From a virus, in IMG/VR virus record IMGVR_UViG_3300031758_000346, positions 1 through 31,572 of that record: 31,572 nt of DNA. One strand, given 5' to 3'. A program made the translations under genes and the position numbers. A model generated the notes under the pieces. It made no database searches. It worked only from the letters and a program-made list of their open reading frames with translations, and was not told where the DNA came from. The first letter of the stretch is position 1, and each line of letters starts with the position of its first letter. Shown piece by piece: positions 6,384 to 14,624 of this stretch.

Positions 6384-7187
6384 TTAACCAAAAATTAACC
6401 AACGCTGATCGCTGCCAATTGTCACAGACACGCCCGTATTAACTGTGACAGGTCCAACACTTGAACCGTTATAACTGGAAGTGATTGTATAGTTTGAAGA
6501 TATAGTTTGTTGATTCTCTGCTATAACACCACCACCAGAAGCCCATGACAAGGTGCCAGAACCATCTGTAGACAAGAACTGGCCGCTTGTGCCGTCGGCG
6601 CTTGGCAGGGTCCAAGTCACATTGGATGAGATGGTTGATGGTGCCTGGAATGCCACCCAGTTACTGGAATCAGAATCGCCAAACCTTAGATCGCCTTGAG
6701 CGTTGATCGTGAGGTTTGAGCCATCCGTAACAAGGTTCGTAGCGCCAGCAAATGATCCGGCGTTGTTGTACTGGACTTGCGTGGTGGCGCCCCCGGGAGC
6801 CGAAGTGACGCTAATATTTCCCGACCCCAAGATACTGATGCTATTGATAGTCTTGAAATCAGTGCCAGAGACGGCAGCAGCTACTGCGGTACCGTTTCCG
6901 ACAAGCACCCCAGTGACTGAGGTTGAGATCGTGATCGCTGGGGTCGAGGTCGCAGTAGCCTGGGCGACGGTTCCGGCAAATCCGTTGGCCGACGCTACAG
7001 ACACCGAAAGCTTGTCGGTGAGCAGCCTAACCGTCCCGGCGTTGTCCTTGTAATACAGCTTCCCATCAGTGTAGTTTAGTGCGAGTTCAGCGCCATTAGC
7101 GGAAGAGGTAAGGTTCGCCGCTGCTGGAACTGCAGATGCGGTACTGCTACCGTAAAGAAGTATTGGGGTGTAACCTGTTTGTGACAT
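6384..7187 (-). CDS. Tail fibre protein
   Basis: 267 residues; its ATG at 7187 overlaps the upstream stop (TAATG). The N-terminus (TPILLYGSSTASAVP, NGAELALNYTDGKLYYKD) is a familiar phage-fibre opening. The middle has typical fibre repeats (VSVASANGFAGTV, GVLVGNGTAVAA), followed by TWTLPSADGTSGQFLSTDG, a motif also found near the N-terminus of the Mtd-like protein. The C-terminus ends in short beta repeats (SSNYTITSSYNGSSVGPVTV). It lies 9 nt before the mtd-like gene. I infer a shaft or collar element to which the variable tip attaches. Confidence 0.8.
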   Translation of the reverse strand: MSQTGYTPILLYGSSTASAVPAAANLTSSANGAELALNYTDGKLYYKDNAGTVRLLTDKLSVSVASANGFAGTVAQATATSTPAITISTSVTGVLVGNGTAVAAAVSGTDFKTINSISILGSGNISVTSAPGGATTQVQYNNAGSFAGATNLVTDGSNLTINAQGDLRFGDSDSSNWVAFQAPSTISSNVTWTLPSADGTSGQFLSTDGSGTLSWASGGGVIAENQQTISSNYTITSSYNGSSVGPVTVNTGVSVTIGSDQRWLIFG

Positions 7188-10100
7188 TAAAATGCCCCTC
7201 CGGCGATGCCAGCCGTCATTTTGCCAGTTGATGGATTCGCTGTCAAGCCGGACGATACCTGCGCGGCCTGATTACCACTGGTGGCTGCGACCAGCGTGAA
7301 ATAGTAGTTAGCATTCGTAGTATTCGCAGCGGTGCCAATGTTCGTAGCATTAGTGGCCGTTGTAGCAGTCGTAGCCGTAGCGGCGTTACCACCGATAGAA
7401 AGACTCGCAGCAGTCCCAGTCAATCCCGTTCCGGGTCCGGTGAATTGCGTGGAAGCGGTGATCGTAGTTCCAGTGACAGCTGCAGCAGTCGTCGCGCCAA
7501 TCGTGGTACCATTGATCGAACCACCAGTGATTGCGACGCTATTTGCATTCTGAGTGGCCATCGTACCGAGGCCAGTAATATCGGAACTGGGAATAGTAGC
7601 TGATGCAGTGAAAGCTGAAGTGCCGTTGCCCTTAATGTACCCGGTTAAAGTCGTCGCTCCAGATCCGCCATTTGCCACCGGTAGCGCAACCCCGGACAAT
7701 GTGACCGCCAAGGTACCACTAGTTGTTATCGGGGTCCCCGTGACAGATAAAAAGGCTGGGACCGTCATCGCCACCGAAGTCACCGTGCCACCTGCAGCCG
7801 GGGTAGCCGAAACCGTGATACCGCCTGCGGTGTTTGAAATGGTGACGTTAGTTCCTGCGGTGAGTGTGCTCAGCGTGTAACCAGTGCCATTACCGATTAA
7901 AAGCTGTCCATTGGTGGGAGTCGCCGTGACGCCGGTTCCGCCATAACCGATCCCGATCGTTGAACCATTCCAGGTACCCGCAGCAAGAGTGCCAACGCCG
8001 GTAATACCAGTGTAAGAACCAGACAGACGGGCAGTAGGCAAAGTGCCAGAAGTGATATTAGCAGCGTTTGTAGTATCCGTAGTAGCCGATGCAGCCAAGC
8101 CGGAGACTGCTGCGGCAGCGATTGCGATCGAAGTGTTCGTAACGGATGTAACGCGTCCATAGGTGTCCACCGCGAAAACAGGTACTTGGGAGGCTGACCC
8201 GTAAGTCGCGGCTGTCACCCCGCTTGTGCCAAGCGAAATAGTTTTTGCCGCCGACCCGTCAAAGGTAGTCCCGCTGTTTAGAACCAACCCGGTCCCGGCA
8301 GTCAGCGCCGCTGTAGTAGTAGCTGTAACCGTCGTTGATCCGCCCAGGCTTACCGAATTACCGTTGATGGTGATCGAGCTGTTAGTAAGCATCGAGTTAC
8401 CAAAGGTACCCGAAGTGACCTGAGAGGCTGCGATCGCGATACTTGCGTCTGCGGCGAGCGTCAATTGACCTTGTGCGTTAACGGTAAAAGTCGGAACCTG
8501 CGAAGCGGACCCATAGGCTGCAGCCGTCACGCCGGTATTGGTGATCGAGAATTGCGTACCGGAAAGGGTTAGACCCGTGCCTGCGCTGTAAATCTGTGCT
8601 GAGGACACCTGAACGAACGTTATCGCCGTCGTTCCAAAGGTGATCGTACCTGAGGTATTGCAGACGTAAGTCTCGCCAGCTCCAGTAAGGCCCGAAGTAA
8701 CAAAAAATGCGTCGCCCTCACCTAGAGCTGTTGGGCTTTTCAAGCCGTAACTATTCGCGTCGGTGGCTCGAGTCAGAACCCATGCGACCGACCCGCTGCC
8801 GACCGTAGTTACCGTGTAAACACCATTTTGAGCCGGTGCGGCTTGATTATATACTAAAATACGATCATTCAGCGAAGCTACCACTCCGTCGGGCGTGAAA
8901 GCCGTCAGAGCACCCGCGTTTGTTAAAGTGGCCCCGACACCTGCAGCCCCGTTGTTATAAGTCGCAGTTAGGGGGTTAGGCGCTTCGTATTTTACCGGTG
9001 TGTGGTAAGTGATGCCTTGTGCCGCGATCGTGTCGACGTAGGACTTGTTTGCAATATCAGTCGGGTTTGTAGGCGTTGTGCTAATCGTGCCTGATGTGGT
9101 CGTAACTGAAGTGAATGTACCAGCCGCAGCGGTGGACGCACCGATAGTCGTGCCATTGATCGACCCTCCGGTGATTGTAACGCTGCTGGCGTTTTGCGTA
9201 GACATTGTCCCCAGGCCGGACACCTGAGTATTCGTAATCGCGATATTTGTATCGGCAAGTGCAGTTAACTGACCCTGCGCGTTAACCGTAGCGGTCAGGG
9301 TTTTGGAGGCCGCGCCATAGGAAGCAGCCGTTACGCCTGTGTTTGATATTGCGATCGTTACTGGTGTCGAGCCGTCGTAGCTTGTTCCACTCAATCCCGT
9401 GCCAATTGTTAATGCATTAGGGTTAGCTGCAGTGATAGTACCTGATGCACCCAGTGCGACCGTTATGCCGTTGTAAGTGACTGAACTATTGGCGAGTTGA
9501 GCGTTGGAGATTGTCCCGGATAGGTCTGAAGTCGGAATTGTCGCGGAGGCCGTAAAAGCGGAAGAACCGTTCCCGACCACATATCCAGTTAGTGACGATG
9601 CACCCGTACCGCCATTCCCGACGTTTAATATGCCGGACAGAACGATATTCCCGCCCGTAGGCGCAGCGGGTAGGAACCCGGTGGTTCCAGCACTGAATGT
9701 AACTACGCCGCCTGTGAGTGAAAACTGCTGCCAGGAGCTGGACGTGTAACCCTCAAAAGCATTAAGTGTCGAATTGTATCGAAACTGCCCGTCGATACCA
9801 CCTGGACGTTGAGCCGAGGACCCTGACGGAACCAATACCGCACCAGTGCCCGGTAGCGTCGGATTATCGGAGATCGCAATTGTCGGATTTCCGGCTACCG
9901 CATTGCCATTTGTGACGTTTATCTGACCCGCAGTTCCCGCGATCAACCGCAATCCGGTGGTTGTACCGGCATTGACGTAGGGGATTCCGGATCCTCCGAG
10001 GTTCGCGAAGGCTGCAGCCAGCCCGGAAAGCGAGAGCGTCGGATTCGCACCGGTACCATCGGCGTTCGCTACCGAAAGACCGACTCCAGAAGTCGCGATC

Positions 10101-10432
10101 TGCCTTGCCACCACGGTGCTGGCCGAATTCTTAACGATGATACCCGAACCTGCAGCCTCGAGAGAACCTGATGCACCGTTAAGCGAAATCCGAAGGAAAG
10201 AGGTAGGACCACCATTCGTCAGCCCCAGACCAGTATTTACGGCCAAATAACGGCTGTTCGATAACGAAAGCTCCTGATTCATAGTCAGGAACGTCTGCGT
10301 CTGACTCGGAGTCGCAGCGATCGCGCCCGTAGTCGTCTGAACGGTCTGTCCGTTCTGTACAACCGGGACTATTTCCGAACCTGTGATCGCACCCGCTGGC
10401 GGGAGCTGATTAATGGGGATTTGTGCGGCCAT
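7187..10432 (-). CDS. Large repetitive tail fibre protein
   Basis: 1081 residues, dominated by Gly, Thr, Ser, Ala and Asn. The N-terminus (INQLPPAGAITGSEIVPVVQ) is probably the virion-attachment segment. Long imperfect repeats follow, such as GVTAASYGAASKTLTATVNA, GVTAAAYGSASQVPTFTVNA and GVTAATYGSASQVPVFAVDT, and paired copies of SLTGYVVGNGSSAFTASATI / TLTGYIKGNGTSAFTASATI with GGSINGTTIGA. Around residues 480-620 is a separate tail-repeat domain (NDRILVYNQAAPAQNGVYTV). Such proteins form long trimeric beta-structured fibres. Overlapping stop and start codons (7187-7189) couple it to the next fibre gene. Confidence 0.85.
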   Translation of the reverse strand: MAAQIPINQLPPAGAITGSEIVPVVQNGQTVQTTTGAIAATPSQTQTFLTMNQELSLSNSRYLAVNTGLGLTNGGPTSFLRISLNGASGSLEAAGSGIIVKNSASTVVARQIATSGVGLSVANADGTGANPTLSLSGLAAAFANLGGSGIPYVNAGTTTGLRLIAGTAGQINVTNGNAVAGNPTIAISDNPTLPGTGAVLVPSGSSAQRPGGIDGQFRYNSTLNAFEGYTSSSWQQFSLTGGVVTFSAGTTGFLPAAPTGGNIVLSGILNVGNGGTGASSLTGYVVGNGSSAFTASATIPTSDLSGTISNAQLANSSVTYNGITVALGASGTITAANPNALTIGTGLSGTSYDGSTPVTIAISNTGVTAASYGAASKTLTATVNAQGQLTALADTNIAITNTQVSGLGTMSTQNASSVTITGGSINGTTIGASTAAAGTFTSVTTTSGTISTTPTNPTDIANKSYVDTIAAQGITYHTPVKYEAPNPLTATYNNGAAGVGATLTNAGALTAFTPDGVVASLNDRILVYNQAAPAQNGVYTVTTVGSGSVAWVLTRATDANSYGLKSPTALGEGDAFFVTSGLTGAGETYVCNTSGTITFGTTAITFVQVSSAQIYSAGTGLTLSGTQFSITNTGVTAAAYGSASQVPTFTVNAQGQLTLAADASIAIAASQVTSGTFGNSMLTNSSITINGNSVSLGGSTTVTATTTAALTAGTGLVLNSGTTFDGSAAKTISLGTSGVTAATYGSASQVPVFAVDTYGRVTSVTNTSIAIAAAAVSGLAASATTDTTNAANITSGTLPTARLSGSYTGITGVGTLAAGTWNGSTIGIGYGGTGVTATPTNGQLLIGNGTGYTLSTLTAGTNVTISNTAGGITVSATPAAGGTVTSVAMTVPAFLSVTGTPITTSGTLAVTLSGVALPVANGGSGATTLTGYIKGNGTSAFTASATIPSSDITGLGTMATQNANSVAITGGSINGTTIGATTAAAVTGTTITASTQFTGPGTGLTGTAASLSIGGNAATATTATTATNATNIGTAANTTNANYYFTLVAATSGNQAAQVSSGLTANPSTGKMTAGIAGGAF

Positions 10433-10433
10433 A

Positions 10434-10775
10434 TCAGGTGCTCGGAGTCAAGGGGTTGATATTTCCGTTATTGCCCGGGGTGTTGTTGTTCTGCGTCGAA
10501 GAAATCTGCAGATTATTCCCCGTGCTCGTAACCAAGTACTCGTTGTCGTCCGCCACCGAGACGTCCGGGCGAGGAAAGCGTAAATTAATACGCTCGGTCT
10601 TTCTGGCCGGTAGTCTGTACGGGTCGAATTGATCCGCGCACCCCTGGTCACACACACGAAGTCCTGGGAAATTCGGATCCTTGCGCATCACCGAGTAATA
10701 GCGCTTCATCTTGCAGCGATCGCAGATCGCAATTGCAAGCGAGGCGTTTCCGGTGGTGTCGAGAAAGATCGGCAT
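10434..10775 (-). CDS. Small zinc-site virion-associated protein
   Basis: 113 residues; the ATG overlaps the stop of the connector gene (TAATG at 10773-10777). C18 and C21 in AICDRCKMKRYYSVM and C42 and C46 in LRVCDQGCADQFDP make a CxxC/CxxxC set suited to one zinc ion. The second half is polar and Asn/Thr-rich (NNNTPGNNGNINPLTPST), probably flexible. Proteins of this pattern occur between connector and fibre genes in several podoviruses, by my recollection. No function is established. Confidence 0.7.
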   Translation of the reverse strand: MPIFLDTTGNASLAIAICDRCKMKRYYSVMRKDPNFPGLRVCDQGCADQFDPYRLPARKTERINLRFPRPDVSVADDNEYLVTSTGNNLQISSTQNNNTPGNNGNINPLTPST

Positions 10776-11851
10776 TATCGAGTGTACACAGCAATGTTAG
10801 GAGCCCAGTAAATCGGGGACTTATCGCGCTCTTCCTGTTCGGCTTCATTGAAATATTGATCGGCGAGTTCTTTTAAGTACTTTGCACGATCTACGGCTAC
10901 TGCGGGAAGTGAGAGCGCCATGTGTTGCGCGAGCATATACTGGATTGCCAGACACCAGCGATCGGGAATTTCGAGGGTATTGGAGAGTTTGCCTACGTCT
11001 TGAACGAGTCGCGAGTACCAGACGGTCATTTGGATGAAAGCATCACTCGGCGTCGGCCACAAATAGAGCGTAGGCTTCGGGATCGTGCGATCGAACCAAT
11101 ACTGGTAGGGCTGGTTCGCCGTGAAGTTCTTGTTTGGCAAGTTTGTATAGTCGTCGCGGTTCAGGCGGGCCATCTGAATCTCTCGGCTATTATTACCCAG
11201 GTAGAACTCTCGGAGTGCAAGCGTGGTACCTCCGGAGGCCCGGACGCGGTATCCGGTAACATCCTGCCCAGGATCAATATCGGTCCATAGCCATTCATTA
11301 TCGGTCACGGTCACGGTGCCAAGGTCGTGGAGCGTGTTCCAGGTCACCCCAAGATCGTTCGAGTATTCGAGAGTCAACGTCCAGACCGCGTCACCGCCAC
11401 CGGAGACGTAAGGTAGAAGACCGATTGAGCCTATGTATTCGGGATTTCCCGAACCGTATTGGATCGAAATATTACCATTTGGTGACGACTGCTGGCAATA
11501 AGTGCTGGTATCACTATCGAAAGCAAAAGCCACGGTACCACCGGCAGACGAAGCGTACGTACCCGAGGGGCGATTCATCGTGCGATAAAGCACATTTAGC
11601 GCGTCATTCGAACCCAGCGGTAACTCGTATTGGTACTGGTCGGGTTTAAGACCAATTACCAGCTTGTCGATTGCCCAATACTGAATACCTTTGTTGATCA
11701 GCGCAGACAGCAGAAAAGTGAGATTCTGCTTTGCGGATCTGGTCTGTTCGTTGGTAAGCTCTTCCGCGAGTTTACCGCACTTGCGAGCACCCTCGTCTAT
11801 GAACTCTTGAACCGTTACTATTGTGGTGCCGACTGTACCCGAAGTCGTCAT
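10775..11851 (-). CDS. Head-tail connector/tail protein with inserted beta-sandwich domain
   Basis: 358 residues; AAGGA lies 5 nt before the ATG at 11851. The N-terminal ~90 residues are helical (TVQEFIDEGARKCGKLAEEL, FLLSALINKGIQYWAIDKL) and the C-terminal third is again connector-like (WPTPSDAFIQMTVWYSRL, IPDRWCLAIQYMLAQ). Between them, about residues 100-225, is a beta-rich segment (VAFAFDSDTSTYCQQ, WTLTLEYSNDLGVTWNTL, VTGYRVRASGGTTLALREFY) with the look of a discoidin/galactose-binding-like sandwich. The outer parts fit tail-tube or adaptor proteins placed between head and fibre. The insertion may face outward and bind glycans; that is inference. Confidence 0.7.
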   Translation of the reverse strand: MTTSGTVGTTIVTVQEFIDEGARKCGKLAEELTNEQTRSAKQNLTFLLSALINKGIQYWAIDKLVIGLKPDQYQYELPLGSNDALNVLYRTMNRPSGTYASSAGGTVAFAFDSDTSTYCQQSSPNGNISIQYGSGNPEYIGSIGLLPYVSGGGDAVWTLTLEYSNDLGVTWNTLHDLGTVTVTDNEWLWTDIDPGQDVTGYRVRASGGTTLALREFYLGNNSREIQMARLNRDDYTNLPNKNFTANQPYQYWFDRTIPKPTLYLWPTPSDAFIQMTVWYSRLVQDVGKLSNTLEIPDRWCLAIQYMLAQHMALSLPAVAVDRAKYLKELADQYFNEAEQEERDKSPIYWAPNIAVYTR

Positions 11852-11860
11852 GAAAATCCT

Positions 11861-12268
11861 TTACCATCCGGGGCATTTCCACCTGCGGAGACTTGCCTTG
11901 GCTCGTGGCGCATCGCCCGACGCGTTCTTCACGACACCCGACATTCTAGCACAGAAACTATCCTTTCGTGAACCCCCCTGTGGCTGGGGAGCTTTTAGGT
12001 TCGATCCGGTTTCCCGGTTGTATTTGGCTCTTCCTTTGGCCGTGAGGCCTGCGCCCTCAGATGTCGCAAGCTTTTCACCACGTCCGACAGCAAGTGCAAC
12101 ACCGCCCTTAGCTTTTCTTTCAGGTAGCTTCGCATAAGACTTGCCCTTTACGTTGCTGGAGGTATACTCGGAAGCTACCGAAGACGAAATTCCGACCTTC
12201 TTCGCGAATGCGGGGTTGTGTTCCGCCGCTTTCATTAGCCGAAATTGGGCCTTGGACTTCGCTGGCAT
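11861..12268 (-). CDS. DUF3008/DUF6321-type small basic phage protein
   Basis: 135 residues, strongly basic. The N-terminal part (MPAKSKAQFRLMKAAEHNP then KSYAKLPER) matches the DUF3008-type opening. The C-terminal part (AGLTAKGRAKYNRETGSNLK then SRKDSFCARMSGV) matches the DUF6321 family found with phage structural genes. AGGTGG lies about 6 nt upstream of the ATG. Nucleic-acid binding or packing inside the virion is plausible from charge, but the function is unknown. Confidence 0.8.
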   Translation of the reverse strand: MPAKSKAQFRLMKAAEHNPAFAKKVGISSSVASEYTSSNVKGKSYAKLPERKAKGGVALAVGRGEKLATSEGAGLTAKGRAKYNRETGSNLKAPQPQGGSRKDSFCARMSGVVKNASGDAPRAKASLRRWKCPGW

Positions 12269-12853
12269 TTAAGCCACCTGACTCATGGTAGCGATGACGG
12301 AAGGGATCGCGGGGTAAGCAGGCGATAAACTAGCCGGGAGTTGCTCCATAGTCAGAGTCGCAACCGTCGGAAGCCAAACGATTTCTACGTACTGCGCCGC
12401 AGTAAGCGAAAGAAATATATTCCAGGCTGCGACCCCGTATCCAAAAATGCTCGCCGATTTTCTAGCCGGAATCGTTACTTGAGTGCCCGAGTTAGCAAGA
12501 TCCGCTCCATTCACACGAAACCAGATCGTGACATCCTCTTGAGTATTTTCGACGTTTTTAAACTGAGCGCTGAATTGTAGATTATAAATCCCGGTTTTCG
12601 GCACAGTGATCCGGCTATTACTAACCACCGTAACACCGTCTGAAACGTCGACCGAATTATAAGTCATGACCGTTCCGGCGCTAATGCTACCGGTCTGGTC
12701 AAGGTTACTGCTAAAAGCGCCGTAAGAAGCGTCGTAGGCTCTGAGGGTGTCGAGTGTAGCCTTTACGTTTGCGCCGCTCTGAACCATAGGGATAAGTTCC
12801 GCGCCCGTCAGGGTAGCGGCTGTCGGCATCGCGGAGATTTTCTGATCAGCCAT
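12269..12853 (-). CDS. Virion protein with C1q/TNF-like beta domain
   Basis: 194 residues. The N-terminal ~40 residues (ISAMPTAATLTGAELIPMVQ) resemble the N-terminus of the large fibre protein, suggesting a common docking segment. The remainder fits the C1q/TNF-like jelly-roll seen in phage appendage proteins: VPKTGIYNLQFSAQFKNV, DVTIWFRVNGADLANS, VTIPARKSASIFGYG, AAWNIFLSLTAAQYVEIVW. Such domains trimerise at the ends of fibres or decorate capsids. Its stop abuts the next gene and its start overlaps the previous stop, so it belongs to the structural operon. Confidence 0.72.
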   Translation of the reverse strand: MADQKISAMPTAATLTGAELIPMVQSGANVKATLDTLRAYDASYGAFSSNLDQTGSISAGTVMTYNSVDVSDGVTVVSNSRITVPKTGIYNLQFSAQFKNVENTQEDVTIWFRVNGADLANSGTQVTIPARKSASIFGYGVAAWNIFLSLTAAQYVEIVWLPTVATLTMEQLPASLSPAYPAIPSVIATMSQVA

Positions 12854-13092
12854 TACGAGGCCTCCAATACGATCTTGCTGTTATCTTCCTGAAGGACATA
12901 ACCTGGGGTTGCCTCATCAAGAATGTAAAAGGTGGTTATTGGTGCCGCACCATACAGATCAACCACGCCGTTATCGCCAACGTCCAGGCCCCAATCAGTA
13001 CCACCGATAACATTTTGCGCTCCAACGCCACGGGCGAATCCATCGGACGTATTTGCCTGATTAGCTACGCCGGAATATCCGACGATTCCCAT
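12853..13092 (-). CDS. Small structural-operon protein, unknown
   Basis: 79 residues, overlapping its neighbours on both sides by single bases (stop/start overlaps). It is Gly- and Asp-rich (MGIVGYSGVANQANTSDGFA, TDWGLDVGDNGVVDLYG) and ends in YVLQEDNSKIVLEAS, a short beta-like tail. It is not recognised beyond its position among virion genes. Tight coupling and similar composition support a real gene. Confidence 0.6.
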   Translation of the reverse strand: MGIVGYSGVANQANTSDGFARGVGAQNVIGGTDWGLDVGDNGVVDLYGAAPITTFYILDEATPGYVLQEDNSKIVLEAS

Positions 13093-13394
13093 CAGATACC
13101 TGCCTGAATCAGCTTCAGGGTCGCGGTACCTGAACCGGAATTTACCAACACTTTAATACCAGTAACGGGAAAAGCATAATTTCCGTTAGCATTCGCCGCT
13201 TGCGAAGCTACCGTGGGATGCGAAAACCACGTTGAAAACCCCGTCGCAGGGTCATCGAAAGTATGCTGTACGGTGTAATTTACCGTCCCGGTCACTATGA
13301 CCCCGAATCCTACGTTGAAGGGGCTAATATTCGTGTTCATCACCAGAGAATCGCTCGATCCGACTCCGGTTTTCGATACTGTTTGAACCTTCAC
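13092..13394 (-). CDS. Small virion protein, unknown
   Basis: 100 residues starting at a GTG at 13394 with GGGGA about 5 nt upstream. It is beta-rich with alternating hydrophobic residues (FNVGFGVIVTGTVNYTVQHT, STWFSHPTV, NYAFPVTGIKVLVNSGSG, ATLKLIQAG). This pattern resembles small capsid or tail decoration proteins. A strong hairpin lies just upstream of the start (13414-13429). No specific family recognised. Confidence 0.62.
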   Translation of the reverse strand: MKVQTVSKTGVGSSDSLVMNTNISPFNVGFGVIVTGTVNYTVQHTFDDPATGFSTWFSHPTVASQAANANGNYAFPVTGIKVLVNSGSGTATLKLIQAGI

Positions 13395-13405
13395 GTCGTT
13401 CCCCA

Positions 13406-13436
13406 GTAGTAGCGGGGGCCGAAGCCCCCTACTATT
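13406..13436 (-). terminator. Stable intercistronic hairpin with UUCG loop
   Basis: On the transcribed strand the core is GGGGGC-UUCG-GCCCCC (13414-13429), extended by TAGTA/TACTA arms across a 2 nt bulge. C(UUCG)G is an unusually stable tetraloop. No U-run follows, so it is more likely an attenuation, processing or mRNA-stability element than a full intrinsic terminator. It separates the basic Gly/Lys-rich gene from the next virion gene. Confidence 0.55.
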
Positions 13437-14181
13437 AACAAGCTACCTTACCACCCTTCTTGAATGTCCCGGAAAGCTGGGAAATCGCGACGGGTTTAGA
13501 AGGAGCCTTTTTCGGCATTGCTACGGGTCGGCCCGAATCAACTACGCCCCCCGTAGCAAAATGCTTTTTTGTGGCACCACCTTTCTTGTAGCCACCAGCA
13601 TTGCCCATCTTGACGTCGCCAGTCGGAGCCGAATTATGGTCGGGCTTAGCCTCCACCACCTTCGTCGTCTTCTTGGCCATCGTCTTGATGATGCCGCCAT
13701 TCTTGAACCCGCCTTGACCGTCCACCACGCCACCGGTCGCGTACTCACCCGGTTTCGTCGACTTGGCGACACCGCCCGTCCTCAATCCCTTGTGCGCTTT
13801 CGAGGCAGGTTTACCGGCATGCTCTTTGAGTGCTTCCAATGCGCCACCCTTCTTGCGCATCATCGGACGACCCATCGGCATTGCGGGAGCGGGAGCGGGT
13901 CCAACACGAGGAACCGATGCCGCCGCCGGAGTCGGAGCTTTCGCCATACGGCGAGTAGCCATTGCTCTTGCTGCAGCAGGGTTACCGATTGGGGTGGTCG
14001 GAGGGGGAGAACCCGCTAAAGCGCCCATCGCGCCACCGATCGCTTTTCCCATAGGTTTATGACCCATCTCGCCGCCCTCTTTCATGAGTCGCTTGTGAGA
14101 GGCAGATCCGCCGCTCTTGAGCTTCAACATGACCGAGGGCTCGGTAGTCATCATTTTGACCATTGGTTTAAATTGGCCCAT
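13435..14181 (-). CDS. Basic low-complexity virion-block protein
   Basis: 248 residues, very rich in Lys, Gly, Ala, Pro and Met. It has repeated K-x-GG and TGGV motifs (MRKKGGALEAL, GLRTGGVAKS, YATGGVVDGQGG, FKNGGIIK, YKKGGATKKHFATGGVVDSG, TFKKGGKVAC). The charge and lack of hydrophobic core segments suggest an unstructured, perhaps DNA-associated or internal virion protein. AAGGGGG lies 4 nt before the ATG. Similar KKGG-repeat proteins occur in phage head-gene clusters, but I know of no tested role. Confidence 0.68.
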   Translation of the reverse strand: MGQFKPMVKMMTTEPSVMLKLKSGGSASHKRLMKEGGEMGHKPMGKAIGGAMGALAGSPPPTTPIGNPAAARAMATRRMAKAPTPAAASVPRVGPAPAPAMPMGRPMMRKKGGALEALKEHAGKPASKAHKGLRTGGVAKSTKPGEYATGGVVDGQGGFKNGGIIKTMAKKTTKVVEAKPDHNSAPTGDVKMGNAGGYKKGGATKKHFATGGVVDSGRPVAMPKKAPSKPVAISQLSGTFKKGGKVAC

Positions 14182-14190
14182 GATGCCCCC

Positions 14191-14583
14191 TTACGTTGGC
14201 GATCTGTAAACGATCGTTACACGAGCCGCGCCAGCAGATGCAGCGGTACCGGTTTGGCTGAAGGTCACAGTCGCGTAATCAACGTCGCTGTTTCCTACAT
14301 CCGCCCAAGCACTGTACACCCCGGTCGTAGCCACCGATGCGCGACCAGCCGTGCCAACCGAAGTCGCAGCGACATAAGCCGCAGCGGATCCAGTCTTTCC
14401 GACCGTCACGGTGTTGGTCGTTCCTGCGTTGAATGCCGTGGTCACATCAATATTAATATCGACGATCTGAGCATTTTTAGGCAGGGTGCCAATCATCACC
14501 GCCGAAGTATCGGTATAGGCAATGGTCGCCGTGATCGCGGAAAGCATACCCGCGATATTGGTTACTTCATTATCGTACGCCAT
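14191..14583 (-). CDS. Small virion protein downstream of the capsid gene
   Basis: 130 residues; AGGAGA is 5 nt before the ATG. It is beta-rich and Ala/Thr/Val-rich throughout (LSAITATIAYTDTSAVMIGT, KNAQIVDINIDVTTAFNAG, TNTVTVGKTGSAAAYVAATS, YATVTFSQTGTAAS, ARVTIVYRSPT). The compact all-beta character and position just after the major capsid gene suggest a head decoration or stabilisation protein. That is inference only. Confidence 0.65.
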   Translation of the reverse strand: MAYDNEVTNIAGMLSAITATIAYTDTSAVMIGTLPKNAQIVDINIDVTTAFNAGTTNTVTVGKTGSAAAYVAATSVGTAGRASVATTGVYSAWADVGNSDVDYATVTFSQTGTAASAGAARVTIVYRSPT

Positions 14584-14601
14584 TTGACTCTCCTAGTTGG
14601 A

Positions 14602-14621
14602 GCAGGGGCTCGCGCCCCCGC
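14602..14621 (-). terminator. Hairpin downstream of the major capsid gene
   Basis: On the transcribed strand GCGGGGGC-GCGA-GCCCCTGC forms eight pairs, one of them G-U, closed by a GNRA-type loop. It begins 4 nt after the capsid stop codon and ends before the next ribosome binding site. There is no U-tract. Hairpins here often reduce read-through or protect the abundant capsid message; which applies is not decidable from sequence. Confidence 0.5.
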
Positions 14622-14624
14622 AAT

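Noticed and set aside
7332-9749. Several plus-strand frames rich in Val/Pro/Ala
   Set aside because: They mirror the Gly/Thr/Ala repeats of the large fibre gene on the other strand and match no family.
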